Source: an uncultured Oscillospiraceae bacterium (lineage in GTDB: Bacteria > Bacillota > Clostridia > Oscillospirales > Oscillospiraceae). Taken from it: 21,572 bases of DNA. Position 1 is the stretch's first letter. Every line of letters starts with the position of its first letter. Both the position numbers and the translations under genes were made by a program. The stretch covers positions 1 to 21,572 of the forward strand of contig CAKTQM010000029.1 of NCBI GenBank assembly GCA_934597125.1, read 5' to 3'. Positions 1 to 6,990 of this stretch are shown piece after piece. The notes beneath the pieces were generated by a model. It made no database searches, was not told the origin of the DNA, and was given only the letters and a program-made list of their open reading frames with translations.

Positions 1-2450
1 GAGCCGGAGAACTCCAGCATGGGCTGCTTGAACTGGCTGCCCTTGACGGTGTTGTCCTGCATATCCTTCTTCTCGGATACCTCGGCCACGCAGTAGTCGA
101 ACACATCCTGCTGGGGCAGCTCGCCCTCCTGGGCAACCATAGCCAGGGCGTTGACGGGGCAGGCACCCACGCACACGCCGCAGCCCATGCAGTCCAGCGG
201 GCTGATGGCCATGGTGAACTGATACTCACCCTTGCCCTTGCCGGCCTTCACGTCCACGATCTTGGCGGCGGCGGGGGCGTTCTTGGCCTCGTCGGCGGTC
301 AGTGCGAAGGGACGGATGGTGGCGTGGGGGCAGCAGTAGGCGCACTGGTTGCACTGGATGCACTTGGCGGCGTCCCAGGTGGGGACGGACACGGCCACGC
401 CGCGCTTCTCATAGGCGGCGGCGCCCAGCTCGAACTGGCCGTCCACATGATCCACAAAGGCGCTGACGGGCAGGCTGTCGCCGTCCATCTTGCCCACGGG
501 CTCCAGGATCTCCTGAACCATCTTCACCAGCTCAGGCTTGCCGTGCAGCTGCTTGGGCTCCTTGTTGTCCACAGCGTTGGCCCAGTCGGCGGGCACGTCG
601 ATCTTCTTATAGGCGGTGGCGCCCAGGTCGATGGCCTTGTAGTTCATGTCCACCACGTCCTGGCCCTTCTTCAGGTAGGAGGCCTTGGCCTTCTCCTTCA
701 TATAGGCGATGGCTTCCTCCTCCGGCATGACCTTAGCCAGAGAGAAGAACGCGGACTGGAGGATGGTGTTGTTGCGCTTGCCCATACCGATCTCAATAGC
801 CAGGTCAATGGCGTTGATGGTATACAGCTGGATGTTGTTCTGGGCGATATAGCGCTTGGACGCGGCGTCCATGTGGTGGTTCAGCTCGTCGAAGTCCCAC
901 TGGCAGTTGATCATATACACGCCGCCGGGCTTGACATCCTGCACCATCTTGAAGCCCTTGGTTACATAGCTGGGGTTGTGGCAGGCCACAAAGTCAGCCT
1001 TGTTGATATAATAGGGGGAGCGGATGGGCTTGTCGCCGAAGCGCAGATGGCTGATGGTGACGCCGCCGGTCTTCTTGGAGTCATACTGGAAGTATGCCTG
1101 CACGTACTTGTCGGTGTGGTCGCCGATGATCTTGATGGAGTTCTTGTTGGCGCCCACGGTGCCGTCGCCGCCCAGACCCCAGAACTTGCACTCGATGGTA
1201 CCCTCTGCCGCGGTGTTGGGGCAGTTGGGATCCTCGGGCAGGGACATGTTGGTCACATCATCCACGATGCCGATGGTGAACTGGCGCTTCATCTCTGCCT
1301 TAGCCAGCTCGGTGTAAACAGCGAACACGGAGGCGGGCGGCGTATCCTTGCTGCCCAGACCGTAACGGCCGCCGATGACGGTGATGTCGTTTCTGCCGGC
1401 GTTGGCAAGAGCGGTAACAACATCCTGATACAGAGGCTCGCCCTGGGAGCCGGGCTCCTTGGTGCGATCCAGAACCGCGATCTTCTTGCAGGTGGCGGGG
1501 ATGGCCTCGATCAGCTTCTCGGGGGCGAAGGGACGGAACAGACGCACCTTCACCAGACCCACCTTCTCGCCGTGGGCGTTCAGGTAGTCAATGACCTCCT
1601 CGGCCACGTCGCAGATGGAGCCCATGGCTACGATGACGCGGTCAGCGTCGCTGGCGCCGTAGTAGTTGAACAGCTGATAGTTGGTGCCCAGCTTGGCGTT
1701 GACCTTCTCCATGCACTTTTCCACCACGGCGGGCAGAGCGGTGTAATACTTGTTGCAGGCCTCGCGGTGCTGGAAGAAGATATCGCCGTTCTCGTGGCTG
1801 CCGCGCATGTGGGGATGCTCGGGATTCAGCGCGTGGCGGCGGAACTCGGCCACAGCGTCCATGTCGCACATGTCCTTCAGATCCTCGTAATCCCAAACGG
1901 CGATCTTCTGGATCTCATGGCTGGTGCGGAAGCCGTCGAAGAAGTTGATAAAGGGCACCTTGCCCTCCAGCGCGGCCAGATGGGCCACGGGGCTCAGATC
2001 CATGACCTCCTGCACGTTGCCCTCGCACAGCATGGCAAAGCCGGTCTGGCGGCAGGCCATCACGTCGGAGTGGTCGCCGAAGATGTTCAGCGCGTGGGTG
2101 GAAACGGTACGGGCGGATACGTGGAACACGCAGGGCAGCTGCTCGGCCGCGATCTTATACATATTGGGGATCATCAGCAGCAGGCCCTGAGAGGCGGTGT
2201 AGGTGGTGGTCAGCGCGCCTGCGCCCAGAGAGCCATGCACCGCGCCGGCGGCGCCGGCCTCGGACTGCATCTCCACGACCTTCACCTGGGTGCCGAAGAT
2301 ATTCTTCAGGCCGTTGGCGCTCCACTGGTCAACAAAGTCAGCCATGGGAGAAGACGGGGTGATGGGATAGATGGCGGCTACCTCGGAAAACGCATAGCTT
2401 ACATGCGCGGCAGCGTTGTTGCCATCCATGGATTTCATCTTTCTTACCAT
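1..2450 (-). CDS. nifJ: Pyruvate:ferredoxin (flavodoxin) oxidoreductase, partial
   Basis: Oxidises pyruvate with CoA to acetyl-CoA and CO2, passing electrons to ferredoxin; a central cytoplasmic enzyme of anaerobic fermentation. About 816 residues are visible of a family length near 1170-1190; the C-terminal thiamine-diphosphate domain lies beyond the left edge. The N-terminus carries the family motif YPITPSSPMAD. Two ferredoxin-type 4Fe-4S clusters are complete: CxxCxxCxxxCP at about residues 697-707 (CIQCNQCAYCCP) and 754-764 (CMGCGVCVGACP). The start is the ATG at 2450, because an AAGGAGG site sits just upstream and a good promoter lies about 60 bases further. It is divergent from comM and appears monocistronic at its 5' end. 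The frame is open to the edge and the domain order is normal. Identification is secure; whether ferredoxin or flavodoxin is the acceptor cannot be read from sequence. Confidence 0.97.
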   Translation of the reverse strand, partial: MVRKMKSMDGNNAAAHVSYAFSEVAAIYPITPSSPMADFVDQWSANGLKNIFGTQVKVVEMQSEAGAAGAVHGSLGAGALTTTYTASQGLLLMIPNMYKIAAEQLPCVFHVSARTVSTHALNIFGDHSDVMACRQTGFAMLCEGNVQEVMDLSPVAHLAALEGKVPFINFFDGFRTSHEIQKIAVWDYEDLKDMCDMDAVAEFRRHALNPEHPHMRGSHENGDIFFQHREACNKYYTALPAVVEKCMEKVNAKLGTNYQLFNYYGASDADRVIVAMGSICDVAEEVIDYLNAHGEKVGLVKVRLFRPFAPEKLIEAIPATCKKIAVLDRTKEPGSQGEPLYQDVVTALANAGRNDITVIGGRYGLGSKDTPPASVFAVYTELAKAEMKRQFTIGIVDDVTNMSLPEDPNCPNTAAEGTIECKFWGLGGDGTVGANKNSIKIIGDHTDKYVQAYFQYDSKKTGGVTISHLRFGDKPIRSPYYINKADFVACHNPSYVTKGFKMVQDVKPGGVYMINCQWDFDELNHHMDAASKRYIAQNNIQLYTINAIDLAIEIGMGKRNNTILQSAFFSLAKVMPEEEAIAYMKEKAKASYLKKGQDVVDMNYKAIDLGATAYKKIDVPADWANAVDNKEPKQLHGKPELVKMVQEILEPVGKMDGDSLPVSAFVDHVDGQFELGAAAYEKRGVAVSVPTWDAAKCIQCNQCAYCCPHATIRPFALTADEAKNAPAAAKIVDVKAGKGKGEYQFTMAISPLDCMGCGVCVGACPVNALAMVAQEGELPQQDVFDYCVAEVSEKKDMQDNTVKGSQFKQPMLEFSG

Positions 2451-2511
2451 TTATGAACCTCCTTCATACTCTCTTCGCCTTTTATCAAGGTGAAAAACTC
2501 AGCGTATCAGG

Positions 2512-2540
2512 ATAATATCACAAAAAAAGGGCAGTGTAAA
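2512..2540 (-). promoter_or_regulatory. nifJ promoter (SigA type, extended -10)
   Basis: Read on the minus strand: TTTACA, a 17-base spacer, then TATTAT preceded by TGA (extended -10). It is oriented towards nifJ and would give a leader of about 55 bases ending in the AAGGAGG site. Assigned from consensus match and spacing only. Confidence 0.7.
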
Positions 2541-2590
2541 CGGCATTTTTATGAAATTTTCGCAATAGGAAACTAAAAGTGCGTTTTTGC

Positions 2591-2607
2591 TGTTAAGAAT
2601 TCTAACA
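2591..2607. promoter_or_regulatory. Imperfect palindrome between nifJ and comM (possible operator)
   Basis: TGTTA and TAACA arms surround a GAATTC-containing centre. The position upstream of both divergent genes suits an operator. The arms resemble half sites of the redox regulator Rex (TTGTTAA...TTAACAA), but the spacing is off by one base and the outer bases differ, so a Rex assignment is only a guess. Confidence 0.25.
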
Positions 2608-2641
2608 TACCCTGACAGCGAAACTTATTTTGACAAAACTA

Positions 2642-2671
2642 TTGTCCTTTTCCACGAATGTGTGATAAAAT
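2642..2671 (+). promoter_or_regulatory. Probable comM promoter
   Basis: An extended -10, TGA followed by TAAAAT (2666-2671), lies 38 bases before the comM start. A weak -35, TTGTCC (2642-2647), is 18 bases upstream. A perfect TTGACA at 2630-2635 is 30 bases from this -10, too far to serve it. Confidence 0.45.
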
Positions 2672-2708
2672 AAGCTGATATGAGAAAATCGCAGAGGAGG
2701 GCGGACAA

Positions 2709-4223
2709 ATGGTGACCACAGCGCGTTCCCTGGGCCTGTCCGGCATCAGCGGGTACGAGGTGACGGTGGAGTGTATGCTCTCCGGCGGGCTGCCGGCCTT
2801 TGACGTGGTGGGCCTGCCGGACACGGCGGTGAAGGAGGCCCGTGAGCGGGTGCGCGCCGCCGTGAAAAACTGCGGCGCCATGTTCCCCGTCAGCCGCATC
2901 ACCGTGAATCTGGCCCCCGCCCGTGTGCGGAAGGAGGGCACGGTGTACGACCTGCCCATCCTGCTGGGGCTGATGGCCGCCGCGGGAGAGCTGCGGGCGC
3001 TGCCGCCGGATGCCGCCTTTCTGGGGGAGCTGAGCCTGACGGGTGATCTGCGCCCCGTCACCGGCGTGCTGCCCATGGCCATGTTTGCCGCCCGGCAGGG
3101 GGTGAAGCAGCTCTTCGTTCCCGCCGCCAACGCTGCCGAGGCTACGCTGGCCGACGGCGTCACCGTTTACGGCGTGGAAAACGTCCGTCAGCTGATGGCC
3201 CACCTGAAAGGACAGGACGCCATCGACCCCGCGCCCCGCTGGGAGCCCTCCGCGCCCGCCCGTCCCCTGCCGGACTTTTCCGACGTGATGGGGCAGGAGA
3301 ACGTGAAGCGCGCGCTGGAGATCGCCGCCGCCGGCGGCCACAACGTGCTGCTGATGGGCTCCCCCGGTTCCGGCAAATCCATGCTGGCCCGCCGCCTGCC
3401 CTCCATTCTGCCGGACATGACGCGGCCGGAGGCGCTGCAGACCACCGAGATCTACTCCGTGGCCGGCATGACCGACCCCGGCCACCCGCTGGTGGACAGC
3501 CGCCCCTTCCGCAGTCCCCACCACACCGCCTCGCCGGTGTCCCTGTCCGGCGGCGGCAGTATCCCCCGCCCCGGCGAGATCTCTCTGGCGCACAACGGCA
3601 TCCTGTTTCTGGACGAGCTGCCGGAGTTTGATAAATCCGCGCTGGAGACCCTGCGCCAGCCGCTGGAGGACGGACAGGTCACCATCACCCGCGCCACCGG
3701 CTCCCTGACGCTGCCCAGCCGCTTCATGCTGGTGTGCGCCATGAATCCCTGCCGCTGCGGCTGGTACGGCCATCCCTCCGGCCGCTGCCGCTGCTCGGCC
3801 CAGCAGGTGGAGCAGTACATGCGCCGCGTCTCCGGCCCGCTGTTAGACCGCATCGACATGCATATCGAGGTGCCGTCGGTGGAGTATGAGGCCATGCGCC
3901 GCAAGGAGCAGCCGGAATCCTCCGCCGCGGTGCGCAAACGGGTCAACGCCGCCCGCGAGGTGCAGAAGCGCCGTTTTGAAGGCACCTCCGTCACCTGCAA
4001 CGCCTATATGACCCCCGTTATGATCGGCCGGTACTGCCGGCTGGACGCGGCGGGGGAGAAGGTCATGCAGGGCGCCTTTGACCGGCTGGGCCTTACCGGC
4101 CGCAGCCATGACCGCATCCTCCGTATGGCCCGCACCATCGCCGACCTGGACGGTGCGGAGAGTATCCAAGTCCAGCATCTGGCGGAGGCCATTCAGTACA
4201 GAAGCAGTAATTTGTTGAAGTAG
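2709..4223 (+). CDS. comM: YifB/ComM family Mg-chelatase-like AAA+ ATPase
   Basis: ComM in naturally transformable Gram-negative bacteria is a hexameric helicase that aids branch migration during DNA uptake; the role in Clostridia is not established. At 504 residues it has the normal family length. Residues 1-170 are the ChlI-like N-terminal domain (LPAFDVVGLPDTAVKEARERV). The AAA+ core follows, with Walker A GSPGSGKS at 217-224, Walker B LFLDEL at 299-304, the NPCRCG segment with paired cysteines at about 346-362, and GPLLDRIDMHIEV near 376. A C-terminal Mg-chelatase domain completes it. The ATG is preceded by GAGGAGGG. It has its own promoter and is separated from thiI by a repeat, so it looks monocistronic. 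No other competence gene is adjacent. Confidence 0.95.
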   Translation: MVTTARSLGLSGISGYEVTVECMLSGGLPAFDVVGLPDTAVKEARERVRAAVKNCGAMFPVSRITVNLAPARVRKEGTVYDLPILLGLMAAAGELRALPPDAAFLGELSLTGDLRPVTGVLPMAMFAARQGVKQLFVPAANAAEATLADGVTVYGVENVRQLMAHLKGQDAIDPAPRWEPSAPARPLPDFSDVMGQENVKRALEIAAAGGHNVLLMGSPGSGKSMLARRLPSILPDMTRPEALQTTEIYSVAGMTDPGHPLVDSRPFRSPHHTASPVSLSGGGSIPRPGEISLAHNGILFLDELPEFDKSALETLRQPLEDGQVTITRATGSLTLPSRFMLVCAMNPCRCGWYGHPSGRCRCSAQQVEQYMRRVSGPLLDRIDMHIEVPSVEYEAMRRKEQPESSAAVRKRVNAAREVQKRRFEGTSVTCNAYMTPVMIGRYCRLDAAGEKVMQGAFDRLGLTGRSHDRILRMARTIADLDGAESIQVQHLAEAIQYRSSNLLK

Positions 4224-4229
4224 AACATT

Positions 4230-4353
4230 CAAAGCCTCCCCTGTGTAAGGGGAGGTGGCACGGCGTAAGCCGTGACGGAGGGGTTGTCCGGTAACCGACA
4301 ATCCCCCAGTCAGCCTTGCGGCTGACAGCCCCCTTTGCACAAGGGGGCCTTTG
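4230..4353 (+). repeat. Nested-palindrome intergenic repeat, copy A
   Basis: A 124-base element with inverted ends CAAAG...CTTTG. It contains five hairpins in series: CCTCCCC/GGGGAGG, CACGGC-GTAA-GCCGTG, GGGGTTGTC/GACAATCCCC around CGGTAACC, GTCAGCC-TTGC-GGCTGAC, and GCCCCCTT/AAGGGGGC. Near-identical segments recur in reverse orientation at 9874-10083 and 11202-11319. It starts 7 bases after the comM stop and ends 31 bases before thiI. It has no coding capacity. It could fold into a terminator-like RNA, but no T-tract follows. The layout suggests a small non-autonomous mobile or REP-like element (inference). Confidence 0.85.
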
Positions 4354-4384
4354 ATACACCTAATATATAAATAAGGAGACCCCC

Positions 4385-5563
4385 ATGCACGAGATCATAC
4401 TTTGCAAGCTGGGCGAGATCGTCCTGAAAGGACTGAACCGCCACAGCTTTGAAATGAAGCTGATGAGCAACATCCGCCGCCGCACCCAGCGGTATGGCAA
4501 GTTCAAAATCTACTCCCGCCAGTCCACCATTTATGTGGAACCCGTGGAGGACACCTGCGATCTGGACGCCGCCTATGACGCCTGCAAAAAGGTGTTCGGC
4601 ATCATCGCCATCGCCCGGGCCGTTCCCTGCGCCAAGGAGAAGGAGGCCATCTTCGCCACCGCCAGGGAGTATCTGGCGCCCGCCCTGCTGGCGGCCAAAT
4701 CCTTCAAGGTGGAGAGCAAGCGCTCCGACAAATCCTTCCCCATGGGCAGCATCCAGCTGAGCCAGTGGGTGGGCGGCGCGCTGCACGACGCCTTCCCCCA
4801 CCTGACAGTGGACGTGCATCACCCGGAGCTGACGGTGTATCTGGAAGTCCGCGAGGACGCGGCCTATGTCCACGGCCCGGCGGAGGCCGCCGCCGGCGGC
4901 CTGCCCATCGGCATGGGCGGCCACGCCGTCAGCCTGCTGTCCGGCGGCATCGACAGTCCCGTGTCCAGCTATATGATCGCCAAGCGGGGCGTCCAGCTGG
5001 AGCTGCTGCACTTTGCCTCGCCTCCCTATACCAGCGAACAGGCGCGGGAGAAGGTGCTGCAGCTGGCTCAGGAGCTGACGGTCTGGTGCGGCCGCCTGAC
5101 GGTGCATGTGGTGCCCTTTACGGAAATTCAGGAGGAGATCCGCCGCAAGTGTCCGGAGGATCATTTCACCCTCATTATGCGCCGCTTCATGATGCGGCTG
5201 GGCGACCGGCTGGCCCACGAGCTGGCCTGCAAGGCCATCGTCACCGGTGAAAGTCTGGGTCAGGTGGCCAGCCAAACCATTCAGGCGCTGGTGGTCAGCG
5301 ATGATGTGGCTACTCTTCCGGTGCTGCGTCCCCTCATCGGCATGGACAAGGAGGAGATCGTCCGCATCGCCCGCCATGTGGGCACCTTCGATACCTCCAT
5401 CCTGCCCTATGAGGATTGCTGCACCGTGTTCACCCCCCGTCACCCCAAGACCAAGCCCGATCTTGCCCAGGTGCGGGAATATGAGGCCGCGCTGGATATC
5501 GACGCTCTGTGCGACAAAGCCCTGGCGGGCCGCGAAATGATCCGCCTGTACCCGAAAGCGTGA
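4385..5563 (+). CDS. thiI: tRNA 4-thiouridine synthase ThiI
   Basis: Activates uridine 8 of tRNA with ATP and inserts sulfur delivered as persulfide from a cysteine desulfurase; it can also serve thiazole synthesis. At 392 residues it has an N-terminal ferredoxin-like plus THUMP region (about 1-165) and a PP-loop ATPase with SGGIDSPVSSYMIAKRG starting at 186. The motifs VTGESLGQVASQT and PYEDCCTVFTPRHPKTKP are typical. The C-terminal rhodanese domain of the E. coli enzyme is absent, as is usual in Firmicutes. In Bacillus a cysteine desulfurase gene (nifZ) sits next to thiI; here the neighbours are comM and pncC, so the sulfur donor must be encoded elsewhere. An AAGGAG site lies 6 bases before the ATG. 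It is first gene of a three-gene run. Confidence 0.95.
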   Translation: MHEIILCKLGEIVLKGLNRHSFEMKLMSNIRRRTQRYGKFKIYSRQSTIYVEPVEDTCDLDAAYDACKKVFGIIAIARAVPCAKEKEAIFATAREYLAPALLAAKSFKVESKRSDKSFPMGSIQLSQWVGGALHDAFPHLTVDVHHPELTVYLEVREDAAYVHGPAEAAAGGLPIGMGGHAVSLLSGGIDSPVSSYMIAKRGVQLELLHFASPPYTSEQAREKVLQLAQELTVWCGRLTVHVVPFTEIQEEIRRKCPEDHFTLIMRRFMMRLGDRLAHELACKAIVTGESLGQVASQTIQALVVSDDVATLPVLRPLIGMDKEEIVRIARHVGTFDTSILPYEDCCTVFTPRHPKTKPDLAQVREYEAALDIDALCDKALAGREMIRLYPKA

Positions 5564-5570
5564 GACGCTT

Positions 5571-6044
5571 ATGAACGGGACATTGGAACAACAGGTCATC
5601 GCCGTCCTGAAAGTCCACGGCCTGACCCTTGCCACGGCCGAGAGCTGCACCGGCGGCCTGGCCGCCAAGCGCCTGACGGATGTGCCCGGCGCGTCGGCGG
5701 TATTCTTAGGCGGCGTGGTCAGCTATACCAACGGCGTCAAGGAGCGGGTGCTGGGCGTGCCCCACGATACGCTGGAAGAATACAGCGCCGTGTCCGGGCC
5801 CACCGCCCGCGCCATGGCGGAGGGCGTCCGTACCCTGACGGGAGCGGATATCGGCCTTTCCGTCACCGGCGTGGCAGGCCCCGATAAGGATGACGCGGGA
5901 CATGAGGTGGGCACGGTGTATATCGCCCTGTCCGCGGAAAACGAAACCAACGTGCAGCTCCTGCACCTCTCCGGCGACCGCCGCGCCATCCGCGCCGCCG
6001 CTGCCGACGAGATGTTCCGAATGCTGCTGGTCTATTTGAAATAG
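5571..6044 (+). CDS. pncC: CinA C-terminal family protein, nicotinamide-nucleotide amidase
   Basis: The family deamidates nicotinamide mononucleotide to nicotinate mononucleotide, recycling NMN left by NAD-dependent DNA ligase. At 157 residues it is the stand-alone amidase domain without the N-terminal MoaB-like domain of full-length CinA. Seen: ATAESCTGGLAAKRLTDVPG (residues 21-40, with the family's serine in ESCTGG), GGVVSYTNGVKERVLGV, and SVTGVAGPDKDDAGHEVGTVYIAL. The ATG is only 7 bases after the thiI stop, with no strong ribosome binding site of its own, so translational coupling to thiI is likely. The family assignment is firm; the enzymatic role follows from characterised homologues. 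Confidence 0.9.
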   Translation: MNGTLEQQVIAVLKVHGLTLATAESCTGGLAAKRLTDVPGASAVFLGGVVSYTNGVKERVLGVPHDTLEEYSAVSGPTARAMAEGVRTLTGADIGLSVTGVAGPDKDDAGHEVGTVYIALSAENETNVQLLHLSGDRRAIRAAAADEMFRMLLVYLK

Positions 6045-6059
6045 TAAGGAGACAACACC

Positions 6060-6533
6060 ATGGCAAAAAACAAGATCTATTCCCAAGTCAACCAATACGC
6101 CAACCGGGAAGAGGAGATCCGCAAGGCGAAGGGAAATCCCAACAAGAATAATCACTCCAAGAAGAAAAACAGCAACTACGGCGGCTACAGTGCCGGCAGC
6201 TACATGACCCAGAAGCTGGCGGAAAAGGCCAAGCAGCAGGAGCGTGTCAAGCTGCCCCTGTGGCTGAACATCACCCTCATCGCCCTGTTCGCCGCCATCG
6301 GCGTCACGCTGGTGCTGCGCTTTACGGTGTATAAGGATAACCAGTTGATGAACTACATCTCCTCGCTGCTGCTGGGCGTCACCTGCCTGGTGCTGTTCTA
6401 TACCCGCCGGTTCAAGCACACCCAGAAAAACAGCGCCTTTTACACCATCGTCACCGTGCTGCTGACGGTCATGGGCGTGGTCTATACCGGCATGGGCATT
6501 CTGGGCATCCTGACGATGTTTGGTATCATCTGA
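6060..6533 (+). CDS. Small membrane protein of unknown function
   Basis: Not recognised as a named family. It has 157 residues. Residues 1-65 are polar and lysine/asparagine rich (KGNPNKNNHSKKKNSNYGG), probably cytoplasmic and disordered. Three hydrophobic segments follow at about 67-88, 95-113 and 126-156, the last long and glycine rich. The start is supported by TAAGGAGA 8-13 bases upstream. It begins 15 bases after the pncC stop and is the last gene before the ileS promoter, so it probably shares a transcript with thiI and pncC. Codon use matches its neighbours. No catalytic motif is visible. Confidence 0.8.
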   Translation: MAKNKIYSQVNQYANREEEIRKAKGNPNKNNHSKKKNSNYGGYSAGSYMTQKLAEKAKQQERVKLPLWLNITLIALFAAIGVTLVLRFTVYKDNQLMNYISSLLLGVTCLVLFYTRRFKHTQKNSAFYTIVTVLLTVMGVVYTGMGILGILTMFGII

Positions 6534-6562
6534 AAAACCCGCCCTTTTTGGTAAAAATGCCA

Positions 6563-6591
6563 TTGACAAACGGAGAAAAAGTGGTTATATT
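6563..6591 (+). promoter_or_regulatory. ileS promoter
   Basis: A consensus TTGACA at 6563-6568, a 17-base spacer, then TATATT at 6586-6591. The predicted start near 6599 lies just before the T-box leader, leaving about 390 bases of untranslated leader before ileS. Confidence 0.8.
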
Positions 6592-6598
6592 ATCAAAT

Positions 6599-6889
6599 AT
6601 CTCATGGTAAACACCGTATAAACGCGATGAAGGGGACACGCAGCGCCTCGGTCTGACGCGAAGAGAGCCGCCGTTTCGGTGCAAGGCGGACGCAGACGCG
6701 GCACGGATATCACCCCGGAGCATCCGGCTGAAAGCAAAAGTAGGTACGGACGGAAGCGGGCCGTTATCACCCCGCGCCCACGGCTGGTGGGGCTGAGCGG
6801 CCGCATTGCGCGGCAACGAGAGTGGTACCGCAGAGGACGTTTTCAAAACGCCTTTGTCTCTTGACGAGACAAAGGCGTTTTTTATTTTT
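6599..6889 (+). ncRNA. T-box riboswitch, tRNA-Ile responsive
   Basis: Senses uncharged tRNA-Ile in the nascent transcript and controls readthrough into ileS. Landmarks in order: the AGAGAGCC and CGGTGCAAGGCGG elements of the Stem I head (about 6662-6689), a specifier loop with ATC at 6709-6711 followed by a purine (an isoleucine codon), the linker GAAAGCAAAAGTAGG, and the T-box sequence AACGAGAGTGGTACCGCAGAGG region at 6815-6836. The TGGT in it complements the ACCA acceptor end of tRNA-Ile, whose discriminator base is A. The attenuator hairpin follows at once. The first landmarks, specifier and downstream gene agree on isoleucine. Confidence 0.93.
6846..6889 (+). terminator. ileS T-box attenuator
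   Basis: A 15-base-pair stem (6846-6860 with 6866-6880, outer arms AAACGCC/GGCGTTT), a TTGAC loop and a T-rich run to 6889. Its left arm follows the T-box sequence directly, as expected for a terminator that the tRNA-stabilised antiterminator would disrupt. Confidence 0.9.
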
Positions 6890-6904
6890 CTCTGCTGTGT
6901 TGTA

Positions 6905-6928
6905 GGGACGGACGACGCTATCCGCCCG
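6905..6928 (+). other. Small hairpin between the attenuator and ileS
   Basis: GGACGGA (6906-6912) faces TCCGCCC (6921-6927), pairing at six of seven positions. It lies in the readthrough leader, 60 bases before the ileS ribosome binding site. It resembles short GGGACGG/CCGCCC hairpins I associate with clostridial intergenic DNA; no function is visible. Confidence 0.35.
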
Positions 6929-6990
6929 CATCGACAGGCAGTACCAGCAATCAAAAAACAAAATTTTTCACATAGAAAAGGAGAAGCAAC

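Noticed and set aside
324..2456. Long plus-strand open frame opposite nifJ
   Set aside because: Its product is a low-complexity His/Gly/Val/Leu mix produced by the GC-rich codon bias of nifJ on the other strand, which has clear domains and a promoter.
2630..2635. Perfect TTGACA as the comM -35
   Set aside because: It is 30 bases from the only good -10 and no -10 lies at the correct distance; listed only within the promoter note.
2625..3773. Minus-strand open frame opposite comM
   Set aside because: No ribosome binding site or recognisable domain; the comM frame carries Walker motifs.
4310..5668. Minus-strand open frame opposite thiI
   Set aside because: Shadow of a high-GC3 coding region, with no independent ribosome binding site; thiI has an intact PP-loop.
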